The notes below the pieces were generated by a model. The model was given only the letters and a program-made list of their open reading frames with translations, did no database searches and was not told the DNA's origin. Shown here one piece after another: positions 14,705 to 24,211 of a stretch of 64,000 bases of DNA. The stretch's first letter is position 1, and every line of letters starts with the position of its first letter. A program made the position numbers and the translations under genes. The DNA lies in contig JAYPQE010000003.1 in NCBI GenBank assembly GCA_038131795.1, positions 558,001 to 622,000 on the forward strand. The letters are read 5' to 3'. The DNA comes from Eutrophobius brisbanensis (GTDB lineage Bacteria; Pseudomonadota; Gammaproteobacteria; Eutrophobiales; Eutrophobiaceae).

Positions 14705-14852
14705 TTTTAACGAGGGTCCATACCGGGCACATGGGTAACAGATTATTCCGAGAACATTGATAACACTTTTTTGTATAAATCAAATGGACGCTGGATCTCG
14801 ACGAAATGCCTGTAAATCAACATCACCAGGTAGCGGTGAATGTATTCGCTTT

Positions 14853-16652
14853 TTAAAATGGCCAGAAGATGGGGATCAATACTGTAGCGATACCCCATAT
14901 GCCTATTGATAATGGGACACCTATTAGCAGGTAATCAGTAAACTTATAGCCACCAACACCGTATATCATGAGGTTGGTAGGGTAGCCAATAGGGGTTGCC
15001 AAGGACGTTGCAGAAGCAATCATTACCGCAATGATATAAGGCATAATTGATACCCCCATTGATTCGGATATGGCAGAGATAATTGGCAGCATTAACACCG
15101 CAGATGCCTTTGCCGTAATTATATTTCCCAAAATCATAGTTATGGCGAATATAGTCGATAGCATAAGTAAGGGGTGATGGCCAAACAGCAGTAATAACCA
15201 ATCTGACAGGTTGGATGCGAGACCGCTGACTTCAATGGCTTTCCCCAAACATAAAGCGGCAACGATAACGAGAATTGTTTCAAGATCAATCGATCGCCTG
15301 GCATTATTTGCAGAGCAACATCCGGTCAATATCATCAGGATAGCTGTAATCATCGCACCCGTCATTATCGATGTAATCCCACTAGTAATAAGTATTATCA
15401 TCATTGCTATTAGGGCGATGGCTACATACACCTGTTTATGTTCTACATAGGGTGAATCAGATGCCTTGCTGACAAGGTAAAAGTCGGGTCTGTTTTTTTG
15501 TTGTTCAAGAAAGTTAGACCGAGCTTCAAGCAAAAGTACATCACCTGCCTGTAATATAATATCACCAATTTTTTTATTAATTTTTTCTCCACTTCTGGCA
15601 ACGGCAATAATGGCGGCATTATAATTGGTTCTGAATTTACCTTCGCGGATGGTTTTGCCAATGAGGGGGCACTTGTTACTGACGACGGCCTCTACTAAAT
15701 GCCTTCTACGACGAGGTTCAGTTAATTTAAATATCTGGTTAGTAGCGGGTATTAAACCACGAAAATTTTGCAAATCAACAACCGAATCGATAATGCCGGC
15801 AAAGATAAGCCTGTCATTGCCATGTAATATGATTTCTGATGAGACGGCAGCCAGGATTTCTCCATCACGGTCTATTTCAATCAGATATAAACCATTTAAA
15901 CCACGCAAGCCGGCTTGTTCAATGGATTTGCCTACAAGTACTCCGCCATCTTCCACTAACATTTCAACTGTGTATTGACGTGAATCATCTGCTTGATCCA
16001 AGACTGGCGTTCGGTCAATCAACAACCACCGACTGAAGAATAGAATAAAAAGGGACCCAAATATAGCAATGGGGACCCCCACTTTGCTGAGTTCAAAAAT
16101 ACTCAACCCTTCATGATTTAACTCGCTGATTATCCAGCCGTTGACTATCAGGTTTGAACTTGTCCCAATTAAGGTACATGCCCCACCCAGGATAGAGGCA
16201 TATGAAAGTGGAATTAACAACTTGGATAATGAAATATTATTTCTTCGTGACCAGTCATCAACTGCCGATAACATTATGGCAACCAGAGGGGTATTGTTCA
16301 TGAATGCACTCATGACAGCACTAGACCAAATAATACGATTTTGTGCATTTTGGACAGATTTGGTGACACCAAGAATATTCTGTGAAATTATTTGCAACAG
16401 TCCGGTTTCCCTCAGGCCAGAGGCGATAATGAAGAAAGCAGCAATGGTAATGACACCTTCATTGGCAAAATTATCCAGGATATGGGTCGTTTCCAGGATG
16501 CCAATCTGCCATGCATCATGGAAATGGTAGGGAACGACCAATAACAGAATTACACCTGACCATAAAATGATATCCGGAGATCGATTCCAATGGATAAGCG
16601 CGCTAAAAACTAGCACAATTGATATTAAGGTAATGATTGCAGGTATGGTCAT
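14853..16652 (-). CDS. SLC13/DASS-type transporter with two TrkA-C domains
   Basis: A 599-aa inner-membrane carrier. Several membrane segments lie in the first 210 residues, including the family signature AFMNNTPLVAIML and GACTLIGTSSNLIVNG. Two soluble RCK-C/TrkA-C domains follow (about 225-390; VLVGKSIEQAGLRGLNG and PLIGKTIREGKFRTNYNA). A second set of membrane segments ends with SATSLATPIGYPTNLMIYG. This architecture is found in sodium/anion symporters for sulfate or dicarboxylates; the substrate cannot be read from the sequence. It is the first intact gene right of the island. Confidence 0.85.
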   Translation of the reverse strand: MTIPAIITLISIVLVFSALIHWNRSPDIILWSGVILLLVVPYHFHDAWQIGILETTHILDNFANEGVITIAAFFIIASGLRETGLLQIISQNILGVTKSVQNAQNRIIWSSAVMSAFMNNTPLVAIMLSAVDDWSRRNNISLSKLLIPLSYASILGGACTLIGTSSNLIVNGWIISELNHEGLSIFELSKVGVPIAIFGSLFILFFSRWLLIDRTPVLDQADDSRQYTVEMLVEDGGVLVGKSIEQAGLRGLNGLYLIEIDRDGEILAAVSSEIILHGNDRLIFAGIIDSVVDLQNFRGLIPATNQIFKLTEPRRRRHLVEAVVSNKCPLIGKTIREGKFRTNYNAAIIAVARSGEKINKKIGDIILQAGDVLLLEARSNFLEQQKNRPDFYLVSKASDSPYVEHKQVYVAIALIAMMIILITSGITSIMTGAMITAILMILTGCCSANNARRSIDLETILVIVAALCLGKAIEVSGLASNLSDWLLLLFGHHPLLMLSTIFAITMILGNIITAKASAVLMLPIISAISESMGVSIMPYIIAVMIASATSLATPIGYPTNLMIYGVGGYKFTDYLLIGVPLSIGIWGIATVLIPIFWPF

Positions 16653-16738
16653 TCGATTTTACTTTGATTTAGCTCAATGTTTCCAGGTATGTATAAAGTT
16701 ATTATAATCCACAAACTTGTTTAATAAGGGGTATTTTA

Positions 16739-17251
16739 ATGTTAATTGAAGTAGAAGGAGACATATTATTAACTGATGCTCAGGTTATTGTACATGGAAT
16801 TGCGCCTAATGATCCCATGAACCAGGGATTGGCCCATGTCATTAAATGAGCGCTATCTCGCAATGCATAAAGATTTTCATCATTGGTGCCATACTGCCCA
16901 TCCAAAACATGGCGAGGCATAGTTATGGGGTGGGGCTGATGGGATAAAGATCATCAATTTATTGACCCAGGAAGGTGGCTATGGTGCCAATAAAAACCCT
17001 GGAAAGGCAACCGAGGAAACGTAAATCATGCACTGCGTGCACTCAAAAAGATTCTTATAAAAGAAAAATTTGAATCAGTGGCATTGCCGAAATTAGCAAC
17101 CGGAGTGGGTGGTCTGGACTGGAATCAGGTTTATCCTTTAACTAAATCTCAATTAGGTGAGTTGGAAATTCCAGTTTATGTTAATGTGGTTTTCCACCAG
17201 GGACAAAAGGCAATGGAAAAGGGGGGGAGAATGTCTAATGCAGTGCTGTAA
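16739..17251 (+). pseudogene. Frameshifted macro-domain protein gene
   Basis: The ATG at 16739 follows AAGGGG. The frame begins MLIEVEGDILLTDAQVIVHG and continues to VIK stop, then resumes in shifted frames with HHWCHTAHPKHGEA, WGGADGIKIINLLTQEGGYG, NHALRALKK and VALPKLATGVGGLDW. LATGVGGLDW and the GDI start are hallmarks of macro domains, which bind or hydrolyse ADP-ribose. At least three frame breaks or stops make it non-functional. It stands alone between a transporter and mtdA. Confidence 0.8.
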
Positions 17252-17396
17252 TTCCCGCTGATGTAGGCTGCGCGAACTTAATCATGGGTTTGAGCGTACA
17301 CCGAGCCCTAAGCTAATAACTGCCAGCATATAATAAGAAAAATTGTATTAATGATTTGTTTAATAGCTCGACATTCGCGACTCTCAATTTAGGATT

Positions 17397-18254
17397 CTAT
17401 ACCATTTCTCTGGCCATTCTAAATATTTCATCCACATCCAGTTCCAGATCATTTTGTTCAAATAATCTTCCAATACATTTGCGTTGTAATGCAAGCTTTA
17501 AGGGACCGAAGCCAATTGATCCCCAGGTGGTTTTACCATGACGCGATTCAGCCTTATCAGTCATTTTTATACCTTTTATCCCTGCGGGTGGGACAGCGTT
17601 GGCGTCAACCAGGACTTCAATATTTGGATTATCTTTCCAGTCGTTTTCATCCAGTAAACTAACACCGGCGGCACCTGTTGCAAGGACAATTTGTGCATTT
17701 TCTATCAATTTTGCCCTGTTTTCATTGGTTTTGGCCTCTTGAGGCTGAATATCGACAGAAAAACGTCTTTTCAGGTAGTCGCAAGCCTGCTGGGAACGTT
17801 CCATTCCTCTTGATGAGATAATCACATTGGCCCCTAATTTTGACATGATTACAGCGGCCCTTCCTCCTACAGGCCCAGTACCTGCAAGTATAACGGCGAT
17901 TTTTCCTGAGATATCGCCAGATTTTAATATACTGGCAACTGCAGCTGCCGCAGTGGTATTACAACCATTACTATCCAGCATGATAGATACCCTAAAACTG
18001 TCAAAGAAGTTTTTACGTATAGCTTCATACAGGGAATCGCCAGATGTGATATCGCTGCCACCTACAAACAGCGCGGTATTTTTTTTGTTGGATCCTGAGC
18101 GGGTAAATATTGCCCCTTCCACCAGGGGGGTGATCATATCCGCATGACAGTTGGCGTATGCTGTAACATGATCTGCACCGCCATCGTATGCAACAACATT
18201 ATCAAATACTGACGGTTGAGAGTCTGTGTCAAGTTGGTATAGAAGTTTTTTCAT
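17397..18254 (-). CDS. mtdA: NADP-dependent methylene-H4F/H4MPT dehydrogenase (MtdA/MtdB family)
   Basis: Oxidises methylene-tetrahydrofolate (or -methanopterin) to the methenyl form with NAD(P). The 285-aa protein carries the family marks FDNVVAYDGGADHVTAY, FVGGSD, LDSNGCNTTAAAA, the Rossmann motif AGTGPVGGRAAV (about residue 125) and VDANAVPPAGI. The MtdA/MtdB distinction is hard from sequence alone. I favour MtdA because the methenyl-H4F cyclohydrolase gene fchA lies divergently next door and no methanopterin genes are visible here. Together they would replace FolD. Confidence 0.85.
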   Translation of the reverse strand: MKKLLYQLDTDSQPSVFDNVVAYDGGADHVTAYANCHADMITPLVEGAIFTRSGSNKKNTALFVGGSDITSGDSLYEAIRKNFFDSFRVSIMLDSNGCNTTAAAAVASILKSGDISGKIAVILAGTGPVGGRAAVIMSKLGANVIISSRGMERSQQACDYLKRRFSVDIQPQEAKTNENRAKLIENAQIVLATGAAGVSLLDENDWKDNPNIEVLVDANAVPPAGIKGIKMTDKAESRHGKTTWGSIGFGPLKLALQRKCIGRLFEQNDLELDVDEIFRMAREMV

Positions 18255-18412
18255 AACATATCAGGTATTTTTTTAGGCCATTATACGGTAATTCATTCAG
18301 CACTGGTCAAACTGGTGTTATTTTTTTTATTATACCGAGATTGCAGTTTGTATTTGAAAGAAACAATTTTGATTAATTAACATCACTCAAGAGTGATAAA
18401 CAGGAAGATTAA

Positions 18413-19042
18413 ATGATAAAAGATAGCAGTATTGAGCAGTTTCTAGAAGATCTGGCTGGTAAATCATCTACCCCAGGCGGCGGAAGTGCAGCAGCTGTGA
18501 TAGGGGCAATGGGCGCTGCCCTGGTGAGTATGGTGGCGAATTTTACTGCCGGGAAAAAAGGATATGAGGATGTGAATGATGAAATGGTTTCGGTATTGTC
18601 ACGATCAGAAAAATATCGCGATGAGTTTGTTGGAATGATACAGGCAGATGTCGATGTGTTTAATGGCGTAATGGCTGCGTATGGGATGCCCCGTGAAACA
18701 GATGAAGAAAAAAGTAAACGTTCCGATGCCATTCAGGCGGCGTTAAAGAAGGCAACGGATGTGCCCTTGCAATGTGCCATGTTGTGTCTGGATGTCATTG
18801 AACTATCAAGGCAGGTAGCAGAAAAAGGCAATAAGAATGTAATCAGTGATGCAGGAGTCGCAGTATTGGCCGCGGAAGCGGCATTGGGCAGTGCTGCATT
18901 AAATGTTTATATCAATATCGCAAATATCAAAGATAAAGAATTTGCCACAGATAGAAGAAAGCGGCTGGAAGGTATTCTCACTGCCAGTGGACCGTTGACT
19001 GAAGAGGTTTATACACTGGTAAAACAAAAAGTAGAAGGGTAG
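18413..19042 (+). CDS. fchA: Methenyltetrahydrofolate cyclohydrolase
   Basis: The 209-aa protein belongs to the cyclodeaminase/cyclohydrolase family. Recognisable features are the N-terminal SSTPGGGSAAAVIGAMGAAL (about residues 18-38), the FTAGKKGYEDV stretch, and the helical remainder with NKNVISDAGVAVLAAEAAL. It hydrolyses methenyl-H4F to 10-formyl-H4F, the step after MtdA. AGGAAG lies 7 bases before the ATG. The 158-base region shared with the divergent mtdA presumably holds both promoters. Confidence 0.88.
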   Translation: MIKDSSIEQFLEDLAGKSSTPGGGSAAAVIGAMGAALVSMVANFTAGKKGYEDVNDEMVSVLSRSEKYRDEFVGMIQADVDVFNGVMAAYGMPRETDEEKSKRSDAIQAALKKATDVPLQCAMLCLDVIELSRQVAEKGNKNVISDAGVAVLAAEAALGSAALNVYINIANIKDKEFATDRRKRLEGILTASGPLTEEVYTLVKQKVEG

Positions 19043-19061
19043 TCTGGATTTAAGGCACAGA

Positions 19062-19901
19062 CTATTTTTCTATTCGCATTGAAAAATCTATTGCCCTGAC
19101 ATTTTTTGTCAGCGCGCCCACTGATATAAAATTAACGCCGGTTTCTGCAAATGATCTAATGGTATCGTGGGTAACGCCTCCTGATACTTCCAGTGTGGCC
19201 CTTCCGGCACAAATGGAGACGGCCTGTGACATCATTTCCAGACTAAAGTTATCAAGCAGGACCTGGTTTGCACCAGCATCTAATGCCTGGTGTAGTTCAT
19301 CAATAGATTCAACCTCTATCTCTACATTATCGTGAATTTCAATGGCGTTTTTATATGCATTTGCGATGCTTCCAGCAGCTTCGATATGGTTTTCCTTAAT
19401 GAGTATGGCATCAAATAAGCCCATGCGGTGATTTTTTCCGCCCCCGCAGACAACGGCATATTTCTGGGCGGTTCGTAATCCGGGTATGGTTTTGCGTGTG
19501 TCCAGTAATTGGGTTTTGGTGCCATCTATTAATTGTAAGTATTCATGCGCAACCGTTGCTGTTCCAGATAGCAGCTGGATAAAGTTTAATGCAGTACGTT
19601 CTCCTGTTACCAGGACCCTGGTGTTACCCTCCAGGGTGCATATGGTTGTATTTTTTTTGAGCAAATCACCATCTGAAACATTCCAGGTAATATTAAATTT
19701 CAGGTCTAATTGCCGGTAGACTTCATTAAACCAGGGTATACCACACATTATGGCATTTTCACGGCAGGTGACCAGGGCCGATGAATGTGAATCTTCAGGC
19801 AATAGTTGTGAGGTGAGATCCCCTTTGCCAATATCTTCTTCCAGGGCTGCTTTAACAGTCTTTGATATATCTTCAGGGATTGTCATGTGGTTCATTATCA
19901 T
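19062..19901 (-). CDS. nadC: Nicotinate-nucleotide pyrophosphorylase (carboxylating)
   Basis: Converts quinolinate and PRPP to nicotinate mononucleotide in de novo NAD synthesis. The sequence carries the phosphoribosyl-site motifs: GERTALNFIQLLSGTAT, LDTRKTIPGLR, KYAVVCGGGKNHRMGL, DAILIKENH, and the C-terminal EVSGGVT and FISVGALTK. Length is 279 aa. Three in-frame ATGs (19901, 19895, 19886) are possible starts. It converges with fchA (19 bases apart) and lies 15 bases downstream of the symporter gene on the same strand. Confidence 0.96.
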   Translation of the reverse strand: MIMNHMTIPEDISKTVKAALEEDIGKGDLTSQLLPEDSHSSALVTCRENAIMCGIPWFNEVYRQLDLKFNITWNVSDGDLLKKNTTICTLEGNTRVLVTGERTALNFIQLLSGTATVAHEYLQLIDGTKTQLLDTRKTIPGLRTAQKYAVVCGGGKNHRMGLFDAILIKENHIEAAGSIANAYKNAIEIHDNVEIEVESIDELHQALDAGANQVLLDNFSLEMMSQAVSICAGRATLEVSGGVTHDTIRSFAETGVNFISVGALTKNVRAIDFSMRIEK

Positions 19902-19916
19902 TAAGTAATATCTAGA

Positions 19917-21281
19917 TTAGTCAGATGATTTTGCAAAATAATCACGGGTCACCTGAAATATTACCGGGCTAAGAAGTAACAGGGCAATTAGATTTGGAAT
20001 CGCCATTAAACCATTTAAGGCATCCGCCAGTAGCCATACAAATTCCAGTTCAAACGTGGATCCAATAAACACTGCGCTGACCCATGCAATTCTAAATGGT
20101 TTTATAATTTTGATACCGAACAGATATTCTCCACAGCGTTCGCCATAATAACTCCAGCCCAGCATCGTAGTGAATGCAAAGACCAGGATGCCGAAAGATA
20201 CAATGTATTGGCCGAACCCGGGCATTCCGGTCTCAAATGCGAGAGAGGATAAGGGTGCACCAGTCACACCACTGTCCCAAACACCGGTTAGAATGATGAC
20301 CAGTGCCGTCATGGTGCAAACGATAATGGTATCGATGAATGTTCCTAACATGGCAATCAGTCCCTGTCTCACCGGGTCTCTGGTCCTGGCGGCAGCGTGG
20401 GCTATGGGGGCACTTCCCAGACCTGATTCGTTTGAGAATATTCCCCTGGCCACCCCCCATCTGATGGCCATCATTATTGTGGCTCCGGCAAAGCCGCCAC
20501 TGGCAGCCGTCCCATTAAATGCGCTCTGGACTATCAGGACAATTGCATCAGGTATACCGCTGATATTGATTAAAATGATGACCAATGCGCCCGCAAAATA
20601 TGCAATAGCCATAATGGGGACTATTTTGCCCGCAACTTCAGCAATTCGTTTGATCCCTCCCAGAATAACGCTGGCAACAAGAATTGCCATAACCAATCCA
20701 CTGATCCATGGAGTGATATTAAACGTATTGTGGATTTCGTCTGCGACACTGTTGGATTGGACCATATTTCCTAAACCGAATCCGGCAATCATTCCAAAAA
20801 AAGCAAAAGCACCGCCTAACCAGTGCCATTGTTTTTTCAGGCCATTTTTTATGTAGTACATTGGGCCGCCGACATAGTTTCCAATTTCATCCACTTCCCT
20901 GTATTTCACTGCGAGTACCGCTTCGGCATACTTGGTGGCCATGCCAAACAGGGCGATAACCCACATCCAGAAGATGGCCCCAGGACCACCGAAATAGATT
21001 GCTGTAGCAACCCCTGCAATATTACCGGTGCCTATGGTTGCGGATAATGCTGTCATCAAGGCCTGGAAAGGGGAGATGTCACCTGATTCATCTGCATCTG
21101 CCTTGCGGCCTTTCCACAATAGTCCAGTGGCATAAAGCAGTTTACGCCAGGGAAGAAAATACAGACCGATAGTCAGATATATGCCCACCAGGCCTAGCAG
21201 CGGGATAAGCAATGGGAAGCCCAGTCTGTCACCCCACAAAATACCATTAATTAAATCGATTAGGTTGTTAATTAGATCCAT
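19917..21281 (-). CDS. Sodium:alanine/glycine symporter (AGCS family)
   Basis: A 454-aa inner-membrane amino-acid carrier with about ten hydrophobic segments. Family signatures are SALSATIGTGNIAGVATAI (about residues 58-76), GPGAIFWMW, YVGGPMYYI and FSNESGLGSAPIAHAAA. It imports alanine or glycine with sodium. It lies between nadC and the protease-like gene on the minus strand, with gaps of 15 bases on both sides, so the three may form one transcription unit. Confidence 0.94.
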   Translation of the reverse strand: MDLINNLIDLINGILWGDRLGFPLLIPLLGLVGIYLTIGLYFLPWRKLLYATGLLWKGRKADADESGDISPFQALMTALSATIGTGNIAGVATAIYFGGPGAIFWMWVIALFGMATKYAEAVLAVKYREVDEIGNYVGGPMYYIKNGLKKQWHWLGGAFAFFGMIAGFGLGNMVQSNSVADEIHNTFNITPWISGLVMAILVASVILGGIKRIAEVAGKIVPIMAIAYFAGALVIILINISGIPDAIVLIVQSAFNGTAASGGFAGATIMMAIRWGVARGIFSNESGLGSAPIAHAAARTRDPVRQGLIAMLGTFIDTIIVCTMTALVIILTGVWDSGVTGAPLSSLAFETGMPGFGQYIVSFGILVFAFTTMLGWSYYGERCGEYLFGIKIIKPFRIAWVSAVFIGSTFELEFVWLLADALNGLMAIPNLIALLLLSPVIFQVTRDYFAKSSD

Positions 21282-21296
21282 AGTTACCAGGCCCAG

Positions 21297-21830
21297 TTAT
21301 TTTTGCTGTGTAAGCACAAGTTCACCATTTGCATGTGAAAATGTTAGTTTATCGAGAAAGCTCATCCCTAACAGGATAACGTTCTCGTCCATATATGGAT
21401 TAATACTAGCACGGACATCATGTAAAATAATATCGCCTAGTTTTATCGAATCTACCCGAGTTGAGTATACGGTGATAGTGCCATTGGCAGTGGTGGCATT
21501 GATATTCGCGCCCCTGACTAATCCAAGTTGCTCCGCTATGTTACCCGGTATACTGACATCGGTTGCGCCCGTATCAACAATAATGTCAACAGGGAACTGA
21601 TTAATAAATGCCGTGGCGACATAATGTCCCGAACGGTTTTGCTTAAGCTTGATTTCAGTTTTTTCCTGATACTGCAGGCTTTGGATAGATTGATTTGGGT
21701 TTGATTGACGTTGCAGATAGTTACTAAAGATAAATGTCAGCATCCCCAGAACAATAATCCAGGCGAATATTGTCATCCTTGTGCCAATTTTTTTATTAAA
21801 ATTGTTGCCAGATTGTTTTTCATTCCACAT
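21297..21830 (-). CDS. Membrane-anchored retropepsin-like aspartic protease
   Basis: The C-terminal 125 residues form a clan AA (TIGR02281-type) domain: AFINQFPVDIIVDTGATDVS holds the catalytic Asp-Thr-Gly, followed by NATTANGT and the flap-type end ILLGMSFLDKLTF. One hydrophobic segment (TIFAWIIVLGMLTFIF) anchors it near the N-terminus, so the domain is probably periplasmic. I chose ATG 21830; a TTG at 21881 would add 17 residues but lacks support. Substrates are unknown. Confidence 0.8.
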   Translation of the reverse strand: MWNEKQSGNNFNKKIGTRMTIFAWIIVLGMLTFIFSNYLQRQSNPNQSIQSLQYQEKTEIKLKQNRSGHYVATAFINQFPVDIIVDTGATDVSIPGNIAEQLGLVRGANINATTANGTITVYSTRVDSIKLGDIILHDVRASINPYMDENVILLGMSFLDKLTFSHANGELVLTQQK

Positions 21831-21935
21831 AAGTTTATAACCAGGGCAATTACAGCATTTATAGCTTAAAATTATACTCAAATGCTTTCATACTATCTTT
21901 AAATGTATTGTGGTCAATATATCAGGAGATGACAA

Positions 21936-22484
21936 ATAGAACTGGACAGTAAAAAACAGTGGTTGAAGAATATTCGACGAGTAACCTCACCAAACTGTGA
22001 CCAGCGACCGGACAACACACAGGTGTCGCTTCTTGTTGTTCACGGGATCAGCCTGCCACCAGGACGGTATGGTGGCCGGTATATTGAACAATTATTTACG
22101 AACTGCCTGAATGTAGATGACCATGAGTATTTTGAGCAAATTCAACATTTGCGTGTGTCAGCACATTTATTGATAGATAGAAAAGGCGATATGATTCAAT
22201 TTGTCCCATTTGATAAACGTGCCTGGCATGCGGGTGAATCAGTATTTGATAATTGTCCAAATTGTAATGACTTTTCAATTGGTATTGAATTGGAAGGTGT
22301 AGACGATGCACCGTATGAGCCAATCCAGTATTCTCGTTTATCACAGGCTGCAAGGGTAATTATGAAACATTGGCCTGGTATTACCAGGAGTAGAATAACG
22401 GGGCACAGCGATATATCACCGGGAAGAAAAACTGACCCAGGACCTCATTTTAACTGGGATTATTTTTATAAATGTCTGGATTAG
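21936..22484 (+). CDS. ampD: 1,6-anhydro-N-acetylmuramyl-L-alanine amidase
   Basis: This cytoplasmic zinc amidase of peptidoglycan recycling cleaves the peptide from anhydro-muropeptides. Zinc ligands are visible as VVHGISLPPG (His), WHAGES (His) and the C-terminal DISPGRKTDPG (Asp); HLRVSAHLLIDRKG is a family block. The start is unusual. TTG 21963 would give LKNIRRVTSP directly, leaving out the family's usual N-terminal Trp-Leu. AGGAG at 21924-21928 is optimally placed for ATA 21936, giving IELDSKKQWLKNIRR; CTG 21942 is another option. No ATG or GTG lies in frame. ampE follows after 36 bases. Confidence 0.9.
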   Translation: MELDSKKQWLKNIRRVTSPNCDQRPDNTQVSLLVVHGISLPPGRYGGRYIEQLFTNCLNVDDHEYFEQIQHLRVSAHLLIDRKGDMIQFVPFDKRAWHAGESVFDNCPNCNDFSIGIELEGVDDAPYEPIQYSRLSQAARVIMKHWPGITRSRITGHSDISPGRKTDPGPHFNWDYFYKCLD

Positions 22485-22520
22485 CGGTATAATTCAAGCT
22501 TCCAGATACAGGATGACTAC

Positions 22521-23387
22521 ATGAACCTTATTAGTATATTGCTCGCATTGGCATTGGAATATTTTCTTGGGCCTATGGATCGATTTCGGAATTTTCAATG
22601 GTTTGAAAATTATCTGAATTGGCTGGAATTAAAATGCCAATCATATTCATTCTGGGATGGTAATCTGGGTGTGTTAATCACAATCGGGCTACCAATAACC
22701 GGCCTGTTGTTAGTCGATCTGTTACTGGGAGAGCTTTTTATTGGTCTGTCATTTATTTTATCTATATTGGTGTTTGTATATTGCCTGGGACCAGACCTGA
22801 ATATCTTATTGTCTAATTATACCCAGGCCCTGGAAGGTAATATAGAAGAAGATATTGCCGTCATCGAATCCAGCTTGAATTTAAATTCCGGAGAAAACCA
22901 ATATGATGAAACACATACCATCTCCGCAATTCTAATTAAGTCTCATGAACACATATTCGGGGTATTGTTCTGGTTTATTATCCTGGGCATGTCCGGTGCC
23001 TTGCTATTTAGCCTGTCACTGTTAGTGAGAAACCGCTACGAGGGTGTACACGGTGGATTCGCAACTGCAACTGGAGAACTATTTAAAATTCTAATCTGGC
23101 CTTCATCCAGGTTGTTAGCTGTAGGTTTTGCCATCAGTGGCAGTCTGGTGGATACCTTGGAGCGTTGGCGAAAAGTTGAAGGCGATACGCGTGAAGTCAG
23201 TCAGCAGATTATTTCAGAAAGTGGACTGGGGGCCCTGCAATATGAAGAGAATGAGGTTGCAGATTCAGATGAGGCCAAATCAAATTATATACAGTGCATT
23301 AAAGAAACCCAGGCCCTGATCAATAGAAGTTTGATTGTCTGGTTGACAATTTTGGGGTTGATGACGCTGGGCGGGATCCTGTCCTGA
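22521..23387 (+). CDS. ampE: Inner-membrane regulatory protein AmpE
   Basis: A 288-aa membrane protein of the CobD/CbiB-like AmpE family. Hydrophobic segments lie at about residues 3-15, 50-95, 145-170, 185-215 and 267-287. Family features are the N-terminal LISILLALALEYFLGPMDRFR, the GPDLN loop and the WPSSRLLAVGFAISGS segment. AmpE is encoded with AmpD in many gammaproteobacteria and affects beta-lactamase induction; its activity is not defined. It is transcribed after ampD and converges with lpxH 5 bases away. Confidence 0.88.
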   Translation: MNLISILLALALEYFLGPMDRFRNFQWFENYLNWLELKCQSYSFWDGNLGVLITIGLPITGLLLVDLLLGELFIGLSFILSILVFVYCLGPDLNILLSNYTQALEGNIEEDIAVIESSLNLNSGENQYDETHTISAILIKSHEHIFGVLFWFIILGMSGALLFSLSLLVRNRYEGVHGGFATATGELFKILIWPSSRLLAVGFAISGSLVDTLERWRKVEGDTREVSQQIISESGLGALQYEENEVADSDEAKSNYIQCIKETQALINRSLIVWLTILGLMTLGGILS

Positions 23388-23392
23388 TGACT

Positions 23393-24148
23393 TTAATCTT
23401 GACTGTGTTTTTGCAAGAAATTTTCAATACTTATTAATTCAATCTCATTACCCTTTTCAACCAGTATTTCACCTTTTCTATACCAGTCACCCAGCACAAT
23501 TCTTTGTCCTGGTTTGTTATCAATAATCAGATTATTAATACCAGGTTTGTGGGTATGACCGTGTACGAGTAATGTGGTCTTATGTTTACGCATCTTGTCC
23601 AATACCGTTTCTGGCTGGACATCCATAATGGTATCTTTTTTTGTCTTTTTATGGCGGCTCATGCTAGGTCTTATTCCGTGGGCAAGTCTGGTCCTGATGG
23701 AGTAAGGCAACAGTTTAATTAGAAACTGCACAAGGCTGTTGGTCATGACGTTGCGAAAGAGTTGATATTTCCAGTCCAGGGTGCAAAGTAAATCACCATG
23801 CATGATCAGGGCACTTTGACCCGCAATCATTACTTCTGATATATCTGGCAGGACGGTTACCCCGGAAATATTTTCAAAGTCGGATTGCAGTAGTAGTTCA
23901 CGGTTGCCCCTTATGAAGTAGACTTGAATACCACTTTCAATACAGCTTCTTAATTTCAATAATATGTCAGGGTTAGGGGGAGTAATGTCATCGTTCCCAA
24001 CCCAGAACTCCTCAAACAGATCGCCCAGAATATAAATGGAGTCATACTGACCAACGATGAGGGTCAAGAGTCTATTAAACGCCTTTAGATGTTCAGGACG
24101 TGCTGTGCTGAGGTGCAGATCGGATATAAACAAGGCCGACATAGTCAA
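23393..24148 (-). CDS. lpxH: UDP-2,3-diacylglucosamine diphosphatase
   Basis: Releases lipid X from UDP-2,3-diacylglucosamine in lipid A synthesis, at the inner face of the inner membrane. Metallophosphoesterase motifs appear in order: ISDLHL, LGDLFEEFWVGND, FIRGNRELLL, MHGDLLC and VHGHTHKPG. Length 251 aa is normal. ATG 24148 or ATG 24142 (MSALFISDLHL) could be the start. It follows ppiB with 63 bases between, the same pairing seen in many gammaproteobacteria (ppiB-lpxH). Confidence 0.95.
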   Translation of the reverse strand: MTMSALFISDLHLSTARPEHLKAFNRLLTLIVGQYDSIYILGDLFEEFWVGNDDITPPNPDILLKLRSCIESGIQVYFIRGNRELLLQSDFENISGVTVLPDISEVMIAGQSALIMHGDLLCTLDWKYQLFRNVMTNSLVQFLIKLLPYSIRTRLAHGIRPSMSRHKKTKKDTIMDVQPETVLDKMRKHKTTLLVHGHTHKPGINNLIIDNKPGQRIVLGDWYRKGEILVEKGNEIELISIENFLQKHSQD

Positions 24149-24211
24149 CCTGATAAATACCAGTTAGCCATCATTTACAGCTGGAGACAGTATTGAATAA
24201 TGTAGTCTGTA

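Noticed and set aside
20170..20856. Long plus-strand open frame of 228 codons opposite the AGCS symporter
   Set aside because: It is a shadow of a hydrophobic coding sequence, with no ribosome-binding site; the minus-strand frame has full family motifs.
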